A stretch of DNA of 64,000 nt from Hydrogenimonas sp. (GCA_003978765.1 QNYO01000007.1:1-64000), one strand, 5' to 3'; shown: positions 1-12,132, counted from the first letter of the stretch. The notes: generated by a model not told the origin, from the sequence alone. Made by a program: numbers and translations.

Positions 1-205
1 CAAACAGAAAATGGAGCTGTTTGTGGTCAAAGTTTAGCAAGAAAAAGTGGTTACCATTGATCTTGATAAATGGCAACACTAACGATATGATCGTCACAAG
101 TCCAAAGAGCCAATACCGTTTGTAGCGGTATGGTACCCACCCCTCTAAAGATGTACCTCTGCTACCTTTGGTGTTGGTTGCTTGATGGATTGATTGTGTT
201 GCCAC
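1..205 (-). CDS. ccoG: Cytochrome c oxidase accessory protein CcoG, N-terminal part (truncated by window edge; GTG start)
   Basis: Minus-strand translation from GTG at 205: VATQSIHQATNTKGSRGTSLEGWVPYRYKRYWLFGLVTIISLVLPFIKINGNHFFLLNFDHKQLHFLF; runs off the left edge; position after ccoNOQP. Confidence 0.8.
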   Translation of the reverse strand, partial: MATQSIHQATNTKGSRGTSLEGWVPYRYKRYWLFGLVTIISLVLPFIKINGNHFFLLNFDHKQLHFLF

Positions 206-221
206 TTTGATAACCTACCCT

Positions 222-485
222 CTATTTTTCAAATTGATATTGATGTTTTGTATCCCCACCAACTGGTGCACCATGAACCACAACGTGTGCTTCATTTGAA
301 AGATCAGAACCGATCATCTTGATTCCCAATGGATCTTTGATCTCATACGATTGCTGTGCGGTTGCTTGCTGTGTCTCAATTGCTGCATATGTCAAGCCTC
401 CAAGAATAGAGAGCAGTAGTACTGTTGCAACCAACATACCAGTAATGCCATGAAGTCCAAATGCGCTTCCTTGTTTTTCCATCAT
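222..485 (-). CDS. DUF4006-family small membrane protein of the cbb3 operon
   Basis: 87 aa, one TM helix, located between ccoP and ccoG as in other Campylobacterota. Confidence 0.75.
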   Translation of the reverse strand: MMEKQGSAFGLHGITGMLVATVLLLSILGGLTYAAIETQQATAQQSYEIKDPLGIKMIGSDLSNEAHVVVHGAPVGGDTKHQYQFEK

Positions 486-492
486 CTACTCC

Positions 493-1317
493 TTATTCAC
501 TACGAGAGAGGCTAAGAATATAGGCACCGACAGCTTTCTCTTGAATTGGTGTCAAACGACCTTTAAAGCTTACCATCTTACCAATATAGCCTTTCTTACC
601 ACGCTCAAGAACATCAGCAACAAATGCTGGCGAACCATACTTGGTAAGATCCGGTGCCATACCACCCATACCTTTACCATCCATACCGTGACATCCTGCA
701 CAAACACCAAACTCTGCAGGCATCTCACCCTTCATACCGTTAGCAACATACTCTGCAACTTTCTTAGCAGCATCTCCACTAAGCATTCCAGCAGGCATCT
801 CACCCATTGGATAACCAAGCCCTTTTGAACCATTTTGAATTGTTGCAAGAACACCTGCAGCAGATCCCCATACGGTTAAGTCAGCGGCTTTACCACCCAT
901 ACCATCACCAGCGATACCATGGCATGGTGCACACTGAACAAGGAAGATTCCCTCACCCATCTCTTGAAGTGTCTGATCATCCGCATCTGCCCATTTGCTT
1001 TCAAACATCGCTGTATGTGCAGCGACCTCTTCATTATACTCACCAATTTGAGAATAGGCATCAACAGGATACCCCATTGTCCAATACCAAAGTCCCCAAA
1101 TCATTGTGCCAAGGAATGTGTATGCCCATCCTGATGGCAACTCATTTTTATACTCACCGATCCCATCCCAGTTCTCATCTGCAAGCTCACCGGTTGACTT
1201 ATCGGTTTTCATCTGCTTGATATATTTACCAGCAACGAACACCGTTAAGAAGAATATGATAACCGCTGCGAGCAGGGCGAGCTGGTTAATATTATCTTGA
1301 AAGATATTACTGTTCAT
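493..1317 (-). CDS. ccoP: cbb3-type cytochrome c oxidase subunit III (di-heme)
   Basis: Two CxxCH motifs (CAPCH, CAGCH), N-terminal TM, follows ccoQ. Confidence 0.95.
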   Translation of the reverse strand: MNSNIFQDNINQLALLAAVIIFFLTVFVAGKYIKQMKTDKSTGELADENWDGIGEYKNELPSGWAYTFLGTMIWGLWYWTMGYPVDAYSQIGEYNEEVAAHTAMFESKWADADDQTLQEMGEGIFLVQCAPCHGIAGDGMGGKAADLTVWGSAAGVLATIQNGSKGLGYPMGEMPAGMLSGDAAKKVAEYVANGMKGEMPAEFGVCAGCHGMDGKGMGGMAPDLTKYGSPAFVADVLERGKKGYIGKMVSFKGRLTPIQEKAVGAYILSLSRSE

Positions 1318-1541
1318 GACTGCTCCTTGTTTTCTTTCGTCTCGTCAGTTCCCTTATCGTTCGGTTCAACTGGCGTGGCATCGATTTCATCATCCAACGC
1401 CAATTTACCGTACTTCTCATAATTCCGTGTACCCTTCTTTTCTGCACGGTAGAGATGCAGGATATAGGCATACAGTACGACAACCAAAAAGAGGGTGAAG
1501 AAAAAGTATCCATACGCCTGCAACTCTCGAATATTTTCCAT
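1314..1541 (-). CDS. ccoQ: cbb3-type oxidase subunit IV / CcoQ-like
   Basis: 75 aa single-TM protein between ccoO and ccoP; 4-bp overlap with ccoP. Confidence 0.8.
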   Translation of the reverse strand: MENIRELQAYGYFFFTLFLVVVLYAYILHLYRAEKKGTRNYEKYGKLALDDEIDATPVEPNDKGTDETKENKEQS

Positions 1542-1549
1542 GCTAATCC

Positions 1550-2215
1550 TTAACGGAGGCTATTTAGATAGGCAATCAATGCAACAATTTCAGGAATTTC
1601 ACCACGTTCAACAGCCTCTTTAACATCCTTGTTTTTCATATCGGCTGCAATCTTCTTCGCATCTTCAAGTGCCTGTTTTTTCGCCTCTTCCCAGCTTCCA
1701 AGTTTGGTAAAGCCTGGCTGATCGTACGGAACATTAAAGACTTTTTTAACAGTCAAAGCTTCAGCATAAGCAGTCTCAAGATCGGCATTTTGTGTAAACA
1801 TATGTTTATAAGCTGGCATAATTGATCCAGGTACAACAGATGTTGGTTCCCACATATGGTTCTCATGCCAATCGGTTGTACGATACTCACCAACACGGTG
1901 CAAATCTGGTCCTGTTCGCTTCGATCCCCAAAGGAACGGACGGTCATACGCATACTCTCCACTCAAACTATATGGACCATAGCGGTCAGTCTCTGACTTA
2001 AATGGTCGGATGAGCTGTGAATGGCATGCATTACAGCTATCTTTAATATAGACATGACGTCCAGCAAGCTGGAGCAGCGTATATGGCTGCGTTCCTGCTA
2101 CTGGTCGAGAGGCTTGTGCAAAATCGGGTACAATCTCAATTAGTCCGGCAAATGCGATAACAAGAAAGACACCCACTGAAAAGAAAAATGGTCGTTGTTC
2201 TAGCCAATGAAACAT
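1550..2215 (-). CDS. ccoO: cbb3-type cytochrome c oxidase subunit II (mono-heme)
   Basis: CNACH heme motif, DSCNACHSQLIRPF. Confidence 0.95.
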   Translation of the reverse strand: MFHWLEQRPFFFSVGVFLVIAFAGLIEIVPDFAQASRPVAGTQPYTLLQLAGRHVYIKDSCNACHSQLIRPFKSETDRYGPYSLSGEYAYDRPFLWGSKRTGPDLHRVGEYRTTDWHENHMWEPTSVVPGSIMPAYKHMFTQNADLETAYAEALTVKKVFNVPYDQPGFTKLGSWEEAKKQALEDAKKIAADMKNKDVKEAVERGEIPEIVALIAYLNSLR

Positions 2216-2226
2216 TCCAGACCCCC

Positions 2227-3690
2227 TTATGCGCCCATTGGTGATGCAAATGCTGGCTCTTTTTCGAGCACTTTGTCACTTTGCATTGTTTTATAGAAGT
2301 TGTATGCCCACATGAAGAGACCAGTGACATACAACAATCCACCAATCGCACGAATTGTATAGTACGGATGCAGAACCGTTACAGTATCGATGAATGAGTA
2401 AGCGAGGTTACCATACTGGTCAACTGCACGCCACATCATACCTTGTGTAATACCTGCAATCCACATGCTTGAGAAGTAGAGAACAATACCAGTTGTCTGC
2501 AACCAGAACTGCATCTCCATCAACTTACGGCTATAGATTTCACGTTTAAAGTAGCGTGGTGCCATATGAAGAATTGCGGCAATAACCATAAATCCAACCC
2601 AACCGAGTGTACCATCATGGACGTGTCCTGGAATCCAGTCAGTGAAGTGTGCCAATGCGTTAACCGATTTAATCGCCTGAATTGGACCTTCAAGTGTTGA
2701 GAGCATATAGAATGTTGATGCAAGAACCATAAACTTAATGAGTGGAGACTCTTTAAGCTGATTCCATTCACCCTTCATTGTCAAGAGCATGTTAATTGCT
2801 GAACCCCATGAAGGAAGGATAAGAATAACAGAGAAGACAGACCCCATAGTCTGCATCCAATCAGGTACAGTTGAGTAGATCAAGTGGTGTCCACCAGCCC
2901 AAAGATAGACAAACATCAAACCCCAGAAAGAGAGAAGAGAGAGTTTATAAGAGAAGACTGGCTGACCTGACTCTTTTGGAAGATAGTAGTAGATCATTGC
3001 AACAATTGGAACTGTAAAGACAAATGCAACCGCATTGTGTCCATACCACCACTGAACCAATGCATCGTTCGTTCCTGAATACATCGAAACAGAATGGTAC
3101 CATTTACCCATACCTGTTACAAAGTAGGTTGGAACTTCCATATTGTTAAAGAGATAGAGCATTGCAACACCAAGGAAGAATGCAATAAAGTACCACATAG
3201 AGATGTAGAGTGTCTTTTCACGGCGCATACCGATCATACCAAACATTGCCATACCAAAAAGTACCCATACAACAACAGTCAGAACATCGAGTGGCCACTC
3301 CATCTCAGCATACTCTTTAGAGGTTGTAATCCCCATTAACTCTGTTGTCACCATCAATGCTGCAAGAAGCAGATAGAGCCAAAAATGGGCTTTTGCCAAC
3401 CCATGCACAAAACTATTCTCTTTCAGAGAAACTTTCAATGTTCGTTGTGCAATATAGTACATTGCCGCCCAAATTCCACTCAATGTAAAACCAAATGCTA
3501 CAACATTGGTATGAATTGGTCGAAGACGGCTAAATGTTCCATACTGTCCAAACCATTCATTCATGCCTGGGAATGCCAATTCAAAGGCAATATATGTACC
3601 AATCGACATACCGACAATACCAAAAATGATTGCAAGGTACGCAAACCATTTGGATACGGTATAGTCGTATTCCAACCCTGCATTTTGCAT
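2227..3690 (-). CDS. ccoN: cbb3-type cytochrome c oxidase subunit I
   Basis: Multi-TM heme-copper oxidase; conserved WWYGHNAVAF and GHVHDGTLGW segments. Confidence 0.97.
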   Translation of the reverse strand: MQNAGLEYDYTVSKWFAYLAIIFGIVGMSIGTYIAFELAFPGMNEWFGQYGTFSRLRPIHTNVVAFGFTLSGIWAAMYYIAQRTLKVSLKENSFVHGLAKAHFWLYLLLAALMVTTELMGITTSKEYAEMEWPLDVLTVVVWVLFGMAMFGMIGMRREKTLYISMWYFIAFFLGVAMLYLFNNMEVPTYFVTGMGKWYHSVSMYSGTNDALVQWWYGHNAVAFVFTVPIVAMIYYYLPKESGQPVFSYKLSLLSFWGLMFVYLWAGGHHLIYSTVPDWMQTMGSVFSVILILPSWGSAINMLLTMKGEWNQLKESPLIKFMVLASTFYMLSTLEGPIQAIKSVNALAHFTDWIPGHVHDGTLGWVGFMVIAAILHMAPRYFKREIYSRKLMEMQFWLQTTGIVLYFSSMWIAGITQGMMWRAVDQYGNLAYSFIDTVTVLHPYYTIRAIGGLLYVTGLFMWAYNFYKTMQSDKVLEKEPAFASPMGA

Positions 3691-3729
3691 GCAAACCTCC
3701 TTAATTTAATGATCTTGATACCAATCAAG

Positions 3730-3773
3730 AGAATATTACAAGAATATTACAGTGACATCATAGTGACATTTTT
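3730..3773. promoter_or_regulatory. Four helically phased 11-bp direct repeats upstream of ccoN (candidate regulator binding site)
   Basis: AGAATATTACA-AGAATATTACA-GTGACATCATA-GTGACATTTTT, 40 bp upstream of the ccoN start. Confidence 0.55.
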
Positions 3774-3839
3774 ATGAAGGTAGGCTTAAAAACTGTTAAC
3801 AATAAATTAACTTTTTTTCTAAGAAAAATTTTATATTAA

Positions 3840-3866
3840 GAGCACCAGATCGAGCATCTGGTACTC
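3840..3866 (-). terminator. Stem-loop downstream of TonB receptor
   Basis: GAGcACCAGATcgagcATCTGGTaCTC, 9 bp after the stop at 3876; weak U tract. Confidence 0.5.
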
Positions 3867-3875
3867 TCTGTTCTT

Positions 3876-5870
3876 TTAGAAGTGGTATGTAAGATGACAG
3901 TAGTAGTAGCGTCCTGGTTCATTTAGTAACATAGGTAGATCATTGCTACCTGTCACAAGTGTCATATCGGCATATGTATTGGTGACAGCATAGGTACGTC
4001 CAAAAAGATTATCGATACCAACAGTTGCTTCAAAGCTTTTTGTTATATTTTTCTTAACTTTTAGATCAAAAACCGTGTATCCTGAAAGCTCCTGCTCATT
4101 ATTATCAGCATCATAATCTTTCCATCCGCTTGCAGCAGTCATACTTAATTTTATCATTAATGTATCACTATAATCATAGGTAAGTGCCATATTCCCTTTT
4201 AAAGGTGGAATATTTGGCATATCGGTATCTGTTTGACCTATCAGAGGATGATCTTTCTTACCACGCATATAGAGTGCACCAAAATCGATAGAGAGGTTAT
4301 CTGTTACTAAGTAGGTTCCATCCAGCGTCATACCATAGAGCTTGGCATCGACATTTTCATACTTATTCTCGACTTGACTACTATTAAAAGCGATGAAATT
4401 TTTTAAACGACTATAGAAGAGTTTCCCTTTGACAAACATACGTGTCAACTCTTTTTCAACACCCATATCTGCTTCATAATTTGTTGTCTGTTCGAGTGTT
4501 GGAGTTCCGATATAGATCCCTGTCTTATCTTGAAAATACAACTCTTTTCCATCGGGAACTCTTGTCGATTTTCCAACGCCTGCAAAGAGTTTTGTCGTCT
4601 CATTTAGATGATAGCTACCAAAGAGAAATCCACTGAAAGCGTTATACTCTTTTGCTTGGATAGTAGGGTCAGCATTACTGACTGATGTATCATCATATCG
4701 TAAACCTACCTGCATCTCTACACGCCCAAAAGATCTATCATACTCAGTAAAGAGAGCACGATTTTTTGTTTCAGCATAGTTGATACTCAATATACCTGTC
4801 GAATACTCTCCATGCCACTTTCGCTTGCTTGCATCAACACCATAAAAGAGAGTTCCATCTGCCCAGTCGATACTATTTTTAACTTTTCCACCATAGATAC
4901 GAGAGTCCATTACATTTTCCATCACCATATTCATCATCTCTGCTGAGAGACGATAGTAGGTTCCCATAGGGTGATAGACCCATGCATTGTAAAATTCAAA
5001 ATCCAACTCTTTTGAATATTTTCCTAAATTATAAATAATATATTTTGTATTAAAAATATCGGAATTATCCTTAAGCGCATCCATGGGAGAGTTGGGATAG
5101 AGAATATCTTCACTTCGGTTCACTGTATAACTGATTCGAAACTCTTGATTATCAGCCACATTGGCATAAAGTTTCATAAGTGCTGTCTTTTTGGTATAGG
5201 CATCCATATCATGATAGTCTGGTGCATATTTTCTTCCAAGCTGGTCAGGATGTGTTGCCACATAAGCATCCACTTGTTCAGCCAATGTACGACCATCTCC
5301 ATCTCGATATTGACCACTACTCTCTCTAGAAGCCCCAATAAAAAGTCTTATAGAATCATTCCCTCCACTTGCTTCGACACCGATTTTCCGATAACCCCAA
5401 CTTCCGATATTAAGATTTGCCTCACCCTGAAATGTCTGACTGGGTGCACGTGTCTCAATCTCGACAAGACCACTCAACGTACCGAAGTTTTCGACATCAT
5501 ACGGTCCCTCTTTAACAATAATAGTTTCTATATTACTTGCAAGCACATGGGATATAGGGGGGTCCATTCGGTTGGGACATCCTCCATAAATTTTTCCCCC
5601 ATCAATCAAAACATTAATATTATCTTTACGCATCCCTCGCAAAATAATATCATTGGCAATACCACTACGTCGAATTAACTGAATACTTGGATCAATTTTA
5701 TAGAGAGCCTCTGCTATATCAGCCGATCGCACCTCTTCACCAGCAACATCTTTAACAACTGAAGTGGTGATTGTTTCTTCAACTGTTACAGCATCCAGTC
5801 TAATATCTTCAGCATACAATAAAGAAGCAGTCATTGATGAGAGCAGGAGAAACGATTGTGCAGTTTTCAT
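3876..5870 (-). CDS. TonB-dependent outer-membrane receptor, OprC/NosA-like (putative copper)
   Basis: Plug and barrel architecture, signal peptide, terminal aromatic (HLTYHF); GGCPNRMDPP (CxxxM) and HPM (HxM) motifs. Confidence 0.85.
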   Translation of the reverse strand: MKTAQSFLLLSSMTASLLYAEDIRLDAVTVEETITTSVVKDVAGEEVRSADIAEALYKIDPSIQLIRRSGIANDIILRGMRKDNINVLIDGGKIYGGCPNRMDPPISHVLASNIETIIVKEGPYDVENFGTLSGLVEIETRAPSQTFQGEANLNIGSWGYRKIGVEASGGNDSIRLFIGASRESSGQYRDGDGRTLAEQVDAYVATHPDQLGRKYAPDYHDMDAYTKKTALMKLYANVADNQEFRISYTVNRSEDILYPNSPMDALKDNSDIFNTKYIIYNLGKYSKELDFEFYNAWVYHPMGTYYRLSAEMMNMVMENVMDSRIYGGKVKNSIDWADGTLFYGVDASKRKWHGEYSTGILSINYAETKNRALFTEYDRSFGRVEMQVGLRYDDTSVSNADPTIQAKEYNAFSGFLFGSYHLNETTKLFAGVGKSTRVPDGKELYFQDKTGIYIGTPTLEQTTNYEADMGVEKELTRMFVKGKLFYSRLKNFIAFNSSQVENKYENVDAKLYGMTLDGTYLVTDNLSIDFGALYMRGKKDHPLIGQTDTDMPNIPPLKGNMALTYDYSDTLMIKLSMTAASGWKDYDADNNEQELSGYTVFDLKVKKNITKSFEATVGIDNLFGRTYAVTNTYADMTLVTGSNDLPMLLNEPGRYYYCHLTYHF

Positions 5871-5874
5871 TGGG

Positions 5875-5950
5875 AATTTCCTTCTACAAGATTGTGAAAG
5901 ATGCCACCTCAGTAAGGAGTAGGAGCTTGAAGTGGCCTTAGAAGGAAATT
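5875..5950 (-). promoter_or_regulatory. Structured leader/operator region of the TonB receptor
   Basis: Perfect 12-bp inverted repeat AATTTCCTTCTA (5875-5886)/TAGAAGGAAATT (5939-5950) enclosing stem GCCACCTCA (5903-5911)/TGAAGTGGC (5928-5936); SD AAGGA lies in one arm, TATAAT overlaps the other. Confidence 0.55.
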
Positions 5951-5985
5951 ATAAAATAGTGATGTTAAGTTGGTGTTAATTTATC

Positions 5986-6014
5986 AAACGCGGATTGAGA
6001 GGTTATCCGCGTTT
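5986..6014 (-). terminator. Stem-loop overlapping the end of carA
   Basis: Perfect AAACGCGGAT-N9-ATCCGCGTTT. Confidence 0.55.
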
Positions 6015-7133
6015 AATCATCTCCAAAAACTGAGTAAAGACATAACGGCTTTCATGTGGTCCCGGTGAAGCCTCAGGGTGGTGTTGTACCGACATAATTG
6101 GACTCTCTTTATAGCGAACCCCTTCAATCGTTCCATCAAAGAGGTTGGTATGGGTCACTTCGGCAATTTCAGTAATGGCATCAGGTACATTGTAGTTATG
6201 GTTTTGTGCTGTAATCTCCACAGTACCTGTCACAACATTTTTCACAGGATGGTTACCACCATGGTGACCAAATTTGAGTTTATAGGTTTCATAGCCATGA
6301 GCAATAGAGAGAAGCTGGTGCCCCAAACAGATACCAAACATCGGTACTTTTGCTTCGATCAACTTTTTAATCTTCTCTTGCTCCTCTTTGAGAATCAATG
6401 GATCTCCAGGACCATTGGAGAGGAAAACACCATCAATTTCACCCGCTTGGTAACGCTGAATCAGCTCATCAACATCAACAGTATTGGGTACAACTTCAAC
6501 CTGCATACCTGCCTGTGTCAACTCATTTAGAATATTGCGTTTGACTCCAAAATCGAGTGCAACAATCTTTGCCTGTGGCTCTGGTACATCATTGTAGCAA
6601 TATTTGGTTGCATCATAATGACCCGTTGTATGAAGGTAAGCCTCTTTTGTGCTCACCATTTCGATATAGTTCACTTCACTAATATGTGGTGCTTCGGCAA
6701 GCATTTTAGCCAGTGTCTCTTTGTCACTTACCTCTGTGGAAGCGATCATCATCATCGCTCCCTCTTCACGCACCATCTTGGTCAAAAAGCGCGTATCAAT
6801 ATCACAGATTCCAAGCACACCAAACCGTTTGAGAAGCTCATGAAGAGGCTCTTCACTACGAAAATTTGATGGCATATCCTGATATTGACGAACAATAATT
6901 CCCTTACACCATGCCCCTTTTGACTCCATATCATCGGCATTACAGCCAACATTCCCAATCTCAGGCATGGTAAATGTTACAAACTGACCAGCATAACTTG
7001 GATCGGTTACAATCTCTTGATACCCTGTCATCGAGGTATTAAAGACGATTTCGCCAACCTGTGTTCCGTCAGCACCAAAGCTCTTGGCTTCTAAATAGGT
7101 TCCATTTTCAAGATAGATATAGATTGGTTGCAT
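6003..7133 (-). CDS. carA: Carbamoyl-phosphate synthase small subunit
   Basis: Class I glutamine amidotransferase motif GICLGHQLL; N-terminal LENGTYLEAKSFG. Confidence 0.96.
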   Translation of the reverse strand: MQPIYIYLENGTYLEAKSFGADGTQVGEIVFNTSMTGYQEIVTDPSYAGQFVTFTMPEIGNVGCNADDMESKGAWCKGIIVRQYQDMPSNFRSEEPLHELLKRFGVLGICDIDTRFLTKMVREEGAMMMIASTEVSDKETLAKMLAEAPHISEVNYIEMVSTKEAYLHTTGHYDATKYCYNDVPEPQAKIVALDFGVKRNILNELTQAGMQVEVVPNTVDVDELIQRYQAGEIDGVFLSNGPGDPLILKEEQEKIKKLIEAKVPMFGICLGHQLLSIAHGYETYKLKFGHHGGNHPVKNVVTGTVEITAQNHNYNVPDAITEIAEVTHTNLFDGTIEGVRYKESPIMSVQHHPEASPGPHESRYVFTQFLEMIKRG

Positions 7134-7684
7134 TACATCATCCCCCGCTTGCGAAGCTCCTCTTCATAGAGGCGTTCAAAAATTAGATCATACTCATCTG
7201 TTCCTGGAATCAGTTTACGCTTATAGTGCGACATCTTCTCCAGTACAATATCCTCAATCTCTTCAAACGACTTCATATAGTCTTCAATCGCTTTAAAAAT
7301 AATCCCACGAACCTGATTCTCACTCACTGTATAATCGATCAGATCCTCTTCCCAAAGTTCATCTAAAATCTGATGTGAAAGGTTGCTATAGCGCTCTTCA
7401 ACATTGAGAATGACACCATACTCTGGTGCGAGCCGTTTTTTAATCATCCAAAAAAGTTGACGCACATCGGCACGCATAAATTCGATCTCATCCTCTTTCT
7501 CTTCAAGGAGCTCATTGACACGCTCTTCAAGTGCTCGCTCCTTCTTCACATCCTTTTCGATCACCTCTTTGGCTTTTGCAATCACCGGTTCAAGACCTTG
7601 TGTGATCTCTATAAAAGCTGCGTTCGCCAGATCGATTCCGATTTTATTGGCCATATAGGGTGCATGGGCTGAACTCAACTTCAT
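7133..7684 (-). CDS. DUF507 family protein
   Basis: 183 aa, MKLSSAHAPYMANKIGIDL; directly upstream of carA. Confidence 0.75.
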   Translation of the reverse strand: MKLSSAHAPYMANKIGIDLANAAFIEITQGLEPVIAKAKEVIEKDVKKERALEERVNELLEEKEDEIEFMRADVRQLFWMIKKRLAPEYGVILNVEERYSNLSHQILDELWEEDLIDYTVSENQVRGIIFKAIEDYMKSFEEIEDIVLEKMSHYKRKLIPGTDEYDLIFERLYEEELRKRGMM

Positions 7685-7816
7685 AACGCGCCTTTATGTT
7701 GTCCACTTTTTTAAGCGAACATAATTTTTTGAAAGTTTATCGAAAGTTTGGTAAGAGAGGAGTTAAAAGCAGAGAACTAAAGAGCAAAAGGATAAGAGGG
7801 TTATCCAGTTAACTCT

Positions 7817-8362
7817 TTAGAGACTCTTTTTCTCTTGCTTAAGATCTTTTGCCTGATGCGAATCTTTTTGTAAAAGTGTTGTAATTTCTGAAGCTTTTTG
7901 TGGTGCCATTTTTGCAAGAATTCTACCAACAGATCGAGGTTTTAAGAGGATCAAAATATCTGCTGCATCTTGGGGATCCATCTGCTCTAATACTTGTGCG
8001 GCTGCAGAAGGTTGCATCTTTGAGTAGGATTTTGCAACTTTATCGATTTTGGCCTCTTGAATCGCCTTTAAAAGCTTCTCATTCTCTGCAATCAATGCCT
8101 CAATACGCTGACGCTCCTCATCAAGTTGGCGACGTGTTGTATTGAGTTCACGCTCTTGTGTAAGCAGTCGCTCCTCTTTACGCTTCAGCATTAATTCAGA
8201 GGCCTCTTTGAGGGCTTCATAAGCTTGACGGGCTTCATCAATTGCTTCAAGCTTCAGAGTAAGCTCCTCTTTGCGCTCTTCAAAAACTTTATTACACTCC
8301 AAAAGTTGAGAGGTCTCTGCAAAGAGTATCACAGGCACCAGCATTAGCATGAATCTTTTCAC
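7817..8362 (-). CDS. MotE/PDP-like protein (flagellar-motor-associated, MgtE-N-like C-terminus)
   Basis: Signal peptide, coiled coil, then KMQPSAAAQVLEQMDPQDAADILILLKPRSVGRILAKMAPQKA. Confidence 0.7.
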   Translation of the reverse strand: MKRFMLMLVPVILFAETSQLLECNKVFEERKEELTLKLEAIDEARQAYEALKEASELMLKRKEERLLTQERELNTTRRQLDEERQRIEALIAENEKLLKAIQEAKIDKVAKSYSKMQPSAAAQVLEQMDPQDAADILILLKPRSVGRILAKMAPQKASEITTLLQKDSHQAKDLKQEKKSL

Positions 8363-8799
8363 ATCGGCTCCTTCTTTTCTCCATTTCGATCACGCCAAAA
8401 ACGCTGTGACGCAATCTCATCAAGCAATCCCTGTTCAGCCCGTTTTCGCTTCATAATCACGCGTTGGATCACCTGCGACTCAATACTTTTGGCCTGTTCA
8501 TATGCAACATGCGCCTCTTTAAGTGAAGTCTCTAAAGCATATTTATGCTGCTTTGTCACCTCAATCTGTTGCTGAAGCATCTCAAGTGCAGATTGAATGG
8601 CACGTTTTTGATTCAGAATTGCTCCAAGTGCTCTGCCCATACCAGAGGCGGGAATCGTCATCGCCCGCTCATCGGCACGTAACGCTTCTTTTTGCGCAAG
8701 AAGCGACTGAAGTTTCCCATTCACAACCGCCAACTCCTGCTCCACACGCTCAAACTGCTGTTTGCGGAGTTTTGTCAGTGCGCGGTAGTTCTTGGGCAC
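8359..8799 (-). CDS. fliJ: FliJ-like flagellar export chaperone
   Basis: Short all-helical coiled-coil protein coupled to a MotE-like gene. Confidence 0.6.
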   Translation of the reverse strand: MPKNYRALTKLRKQQFERVEQELAVVNGKLQSLLAQKEALRADERAMTIPASGMGRALGAILNQKRAIQSALEMLQQQIEVTKQHKYALETSLKEAHVAYEQAKSIESQVIQRVIMKRKRAEQGLLDEIASQRFWRDRNGEKKEPM

Positions 8800-8811
8800 C
8801 TCTTGAAACCT

Positions 8812-10912
<2,101 letters not shown>

Positions 10913-10916
<4 letters not shown>

Positions 10917-12025
10917 TGTTGCTCGTTTGCGTAATAGACTTCATTAAAGACTTTGGATGCCGTACCATCGTAAGGGCGTCGTCCAAGTTTGTCATACGCC
11001 CACTCAATCGCATTCACAACCCAAGCACTTTCATACACAGGAATCAAGCCCATCTGATTGATACGGAAGAGTTTTCCTTTCAGATGATCCTGTCCACCTG
11101 CGATATTGACACCAAACTCAGTTTTGAGAATCGATCGGAGAGCATTGGCCTCTTCATCATACACTGCACTCATTGAGAGTGCTGGTGTTTTAGGATAGAG
11201 CTGACAGCCAATCGCTTCAAGTGCCGCACGTGTTGCCAAAGCACGCGCTTTTGTATCACTATAGAACTTATCATACCCTTCTGCTTCAATCAGCTCAAGC
11301 ATCTTATTCAAGCCGATAATCAGCGTTGTTGGTGCAGTGTAGGCAGTTGTATTTTGACGCTGTTTTTTAATCTCACTTGTAAGGTTGAAGTAGTAACCGC
11401 GTCCATCACCAATCTTTTCGACCGCTCGGTTACTTAGACCAATCATTGCCATACCTGGTGGCAACATCAACGCCTTTTGACTCCCTGCAATCAAGGCATC
11501 AATATGGGTTGTATCAATCGGTTCGACACCAACAGCCGTAATTCCGTCAGCAATCACCATAATATCTGGGTTTATTGCTTTAATGGCTGCAGCAATCTCT
11601 TCTACAGGGTGGCGCAAACCACCTGCACTCTCGCTCACTTGAATACAGAAGGCATCGATATCGGGATGCTCTGCCAATGCTGCTTTGACATCCTCAACAC
11701 TTGCTGGAGTATCCCATGCATATTTAAGTTCAACATGCTCCAAACCAAAAGCTTGAACAATCTTACCAAAGCGTTCACCAAACTTTCCAGCATTGATGGT
11801 GAGTGCCTTTTTCACACACAGGTTGGTGACACATGCCTCCATTGCACCTGTACCGCTAGAGGCTAACATAACACACTCATCCATACCAAAGAGTCGCATC
11901 AACCGCTCACGTGCCTCTTTGAAGATCGCTTCAAACTCTGGTGTTCTGTGGTGAATTGTGGGGCCTGCCATTGCCATACGGACAGCTTCGGGAACTGGCG
12001 TAGGACCAGGAGTAAAAAGTAGCAT
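10913..12025 (-). CDS. Class V aminotransferase (alanine-glyoxylate/serine-pyruvate type)
   Basis: LLFTPGPTPVPE, HHRTPEF, PLP-lysine region AGSQKALMLPPG. Confidence 0.88.
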
Positions 12026-12112
12026 TCGCCTACCTTTAAAACAGAAATTTTGACTGATTATAGCAAATATCTACTGAAAAATATGTGACAATCTATAAGC
12101 AGTTGAGAGATT

Positions 12113-12132
12113 GGAGGCTGATTATAGCCTCC
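12113..12132. terminator. Stem-loop downstream of YceI-like gene
   Basis: GGAGGCT-gattat-AGCCTCC; no clear U tract. Confidence 0.4.

Noticed and set aside
5145-5678. 177-aa plus-strand ORF opposite the TonB receptor
   Set aside because: Antisense; Ile/Ser/Cys-rich shadow ORF.
7731-7749. GAAAGTTT x2 with 11-bp period upstream of the DUF507 gene
   Set aside because: Only two short A/T-rich units; not distinguishable from chance.
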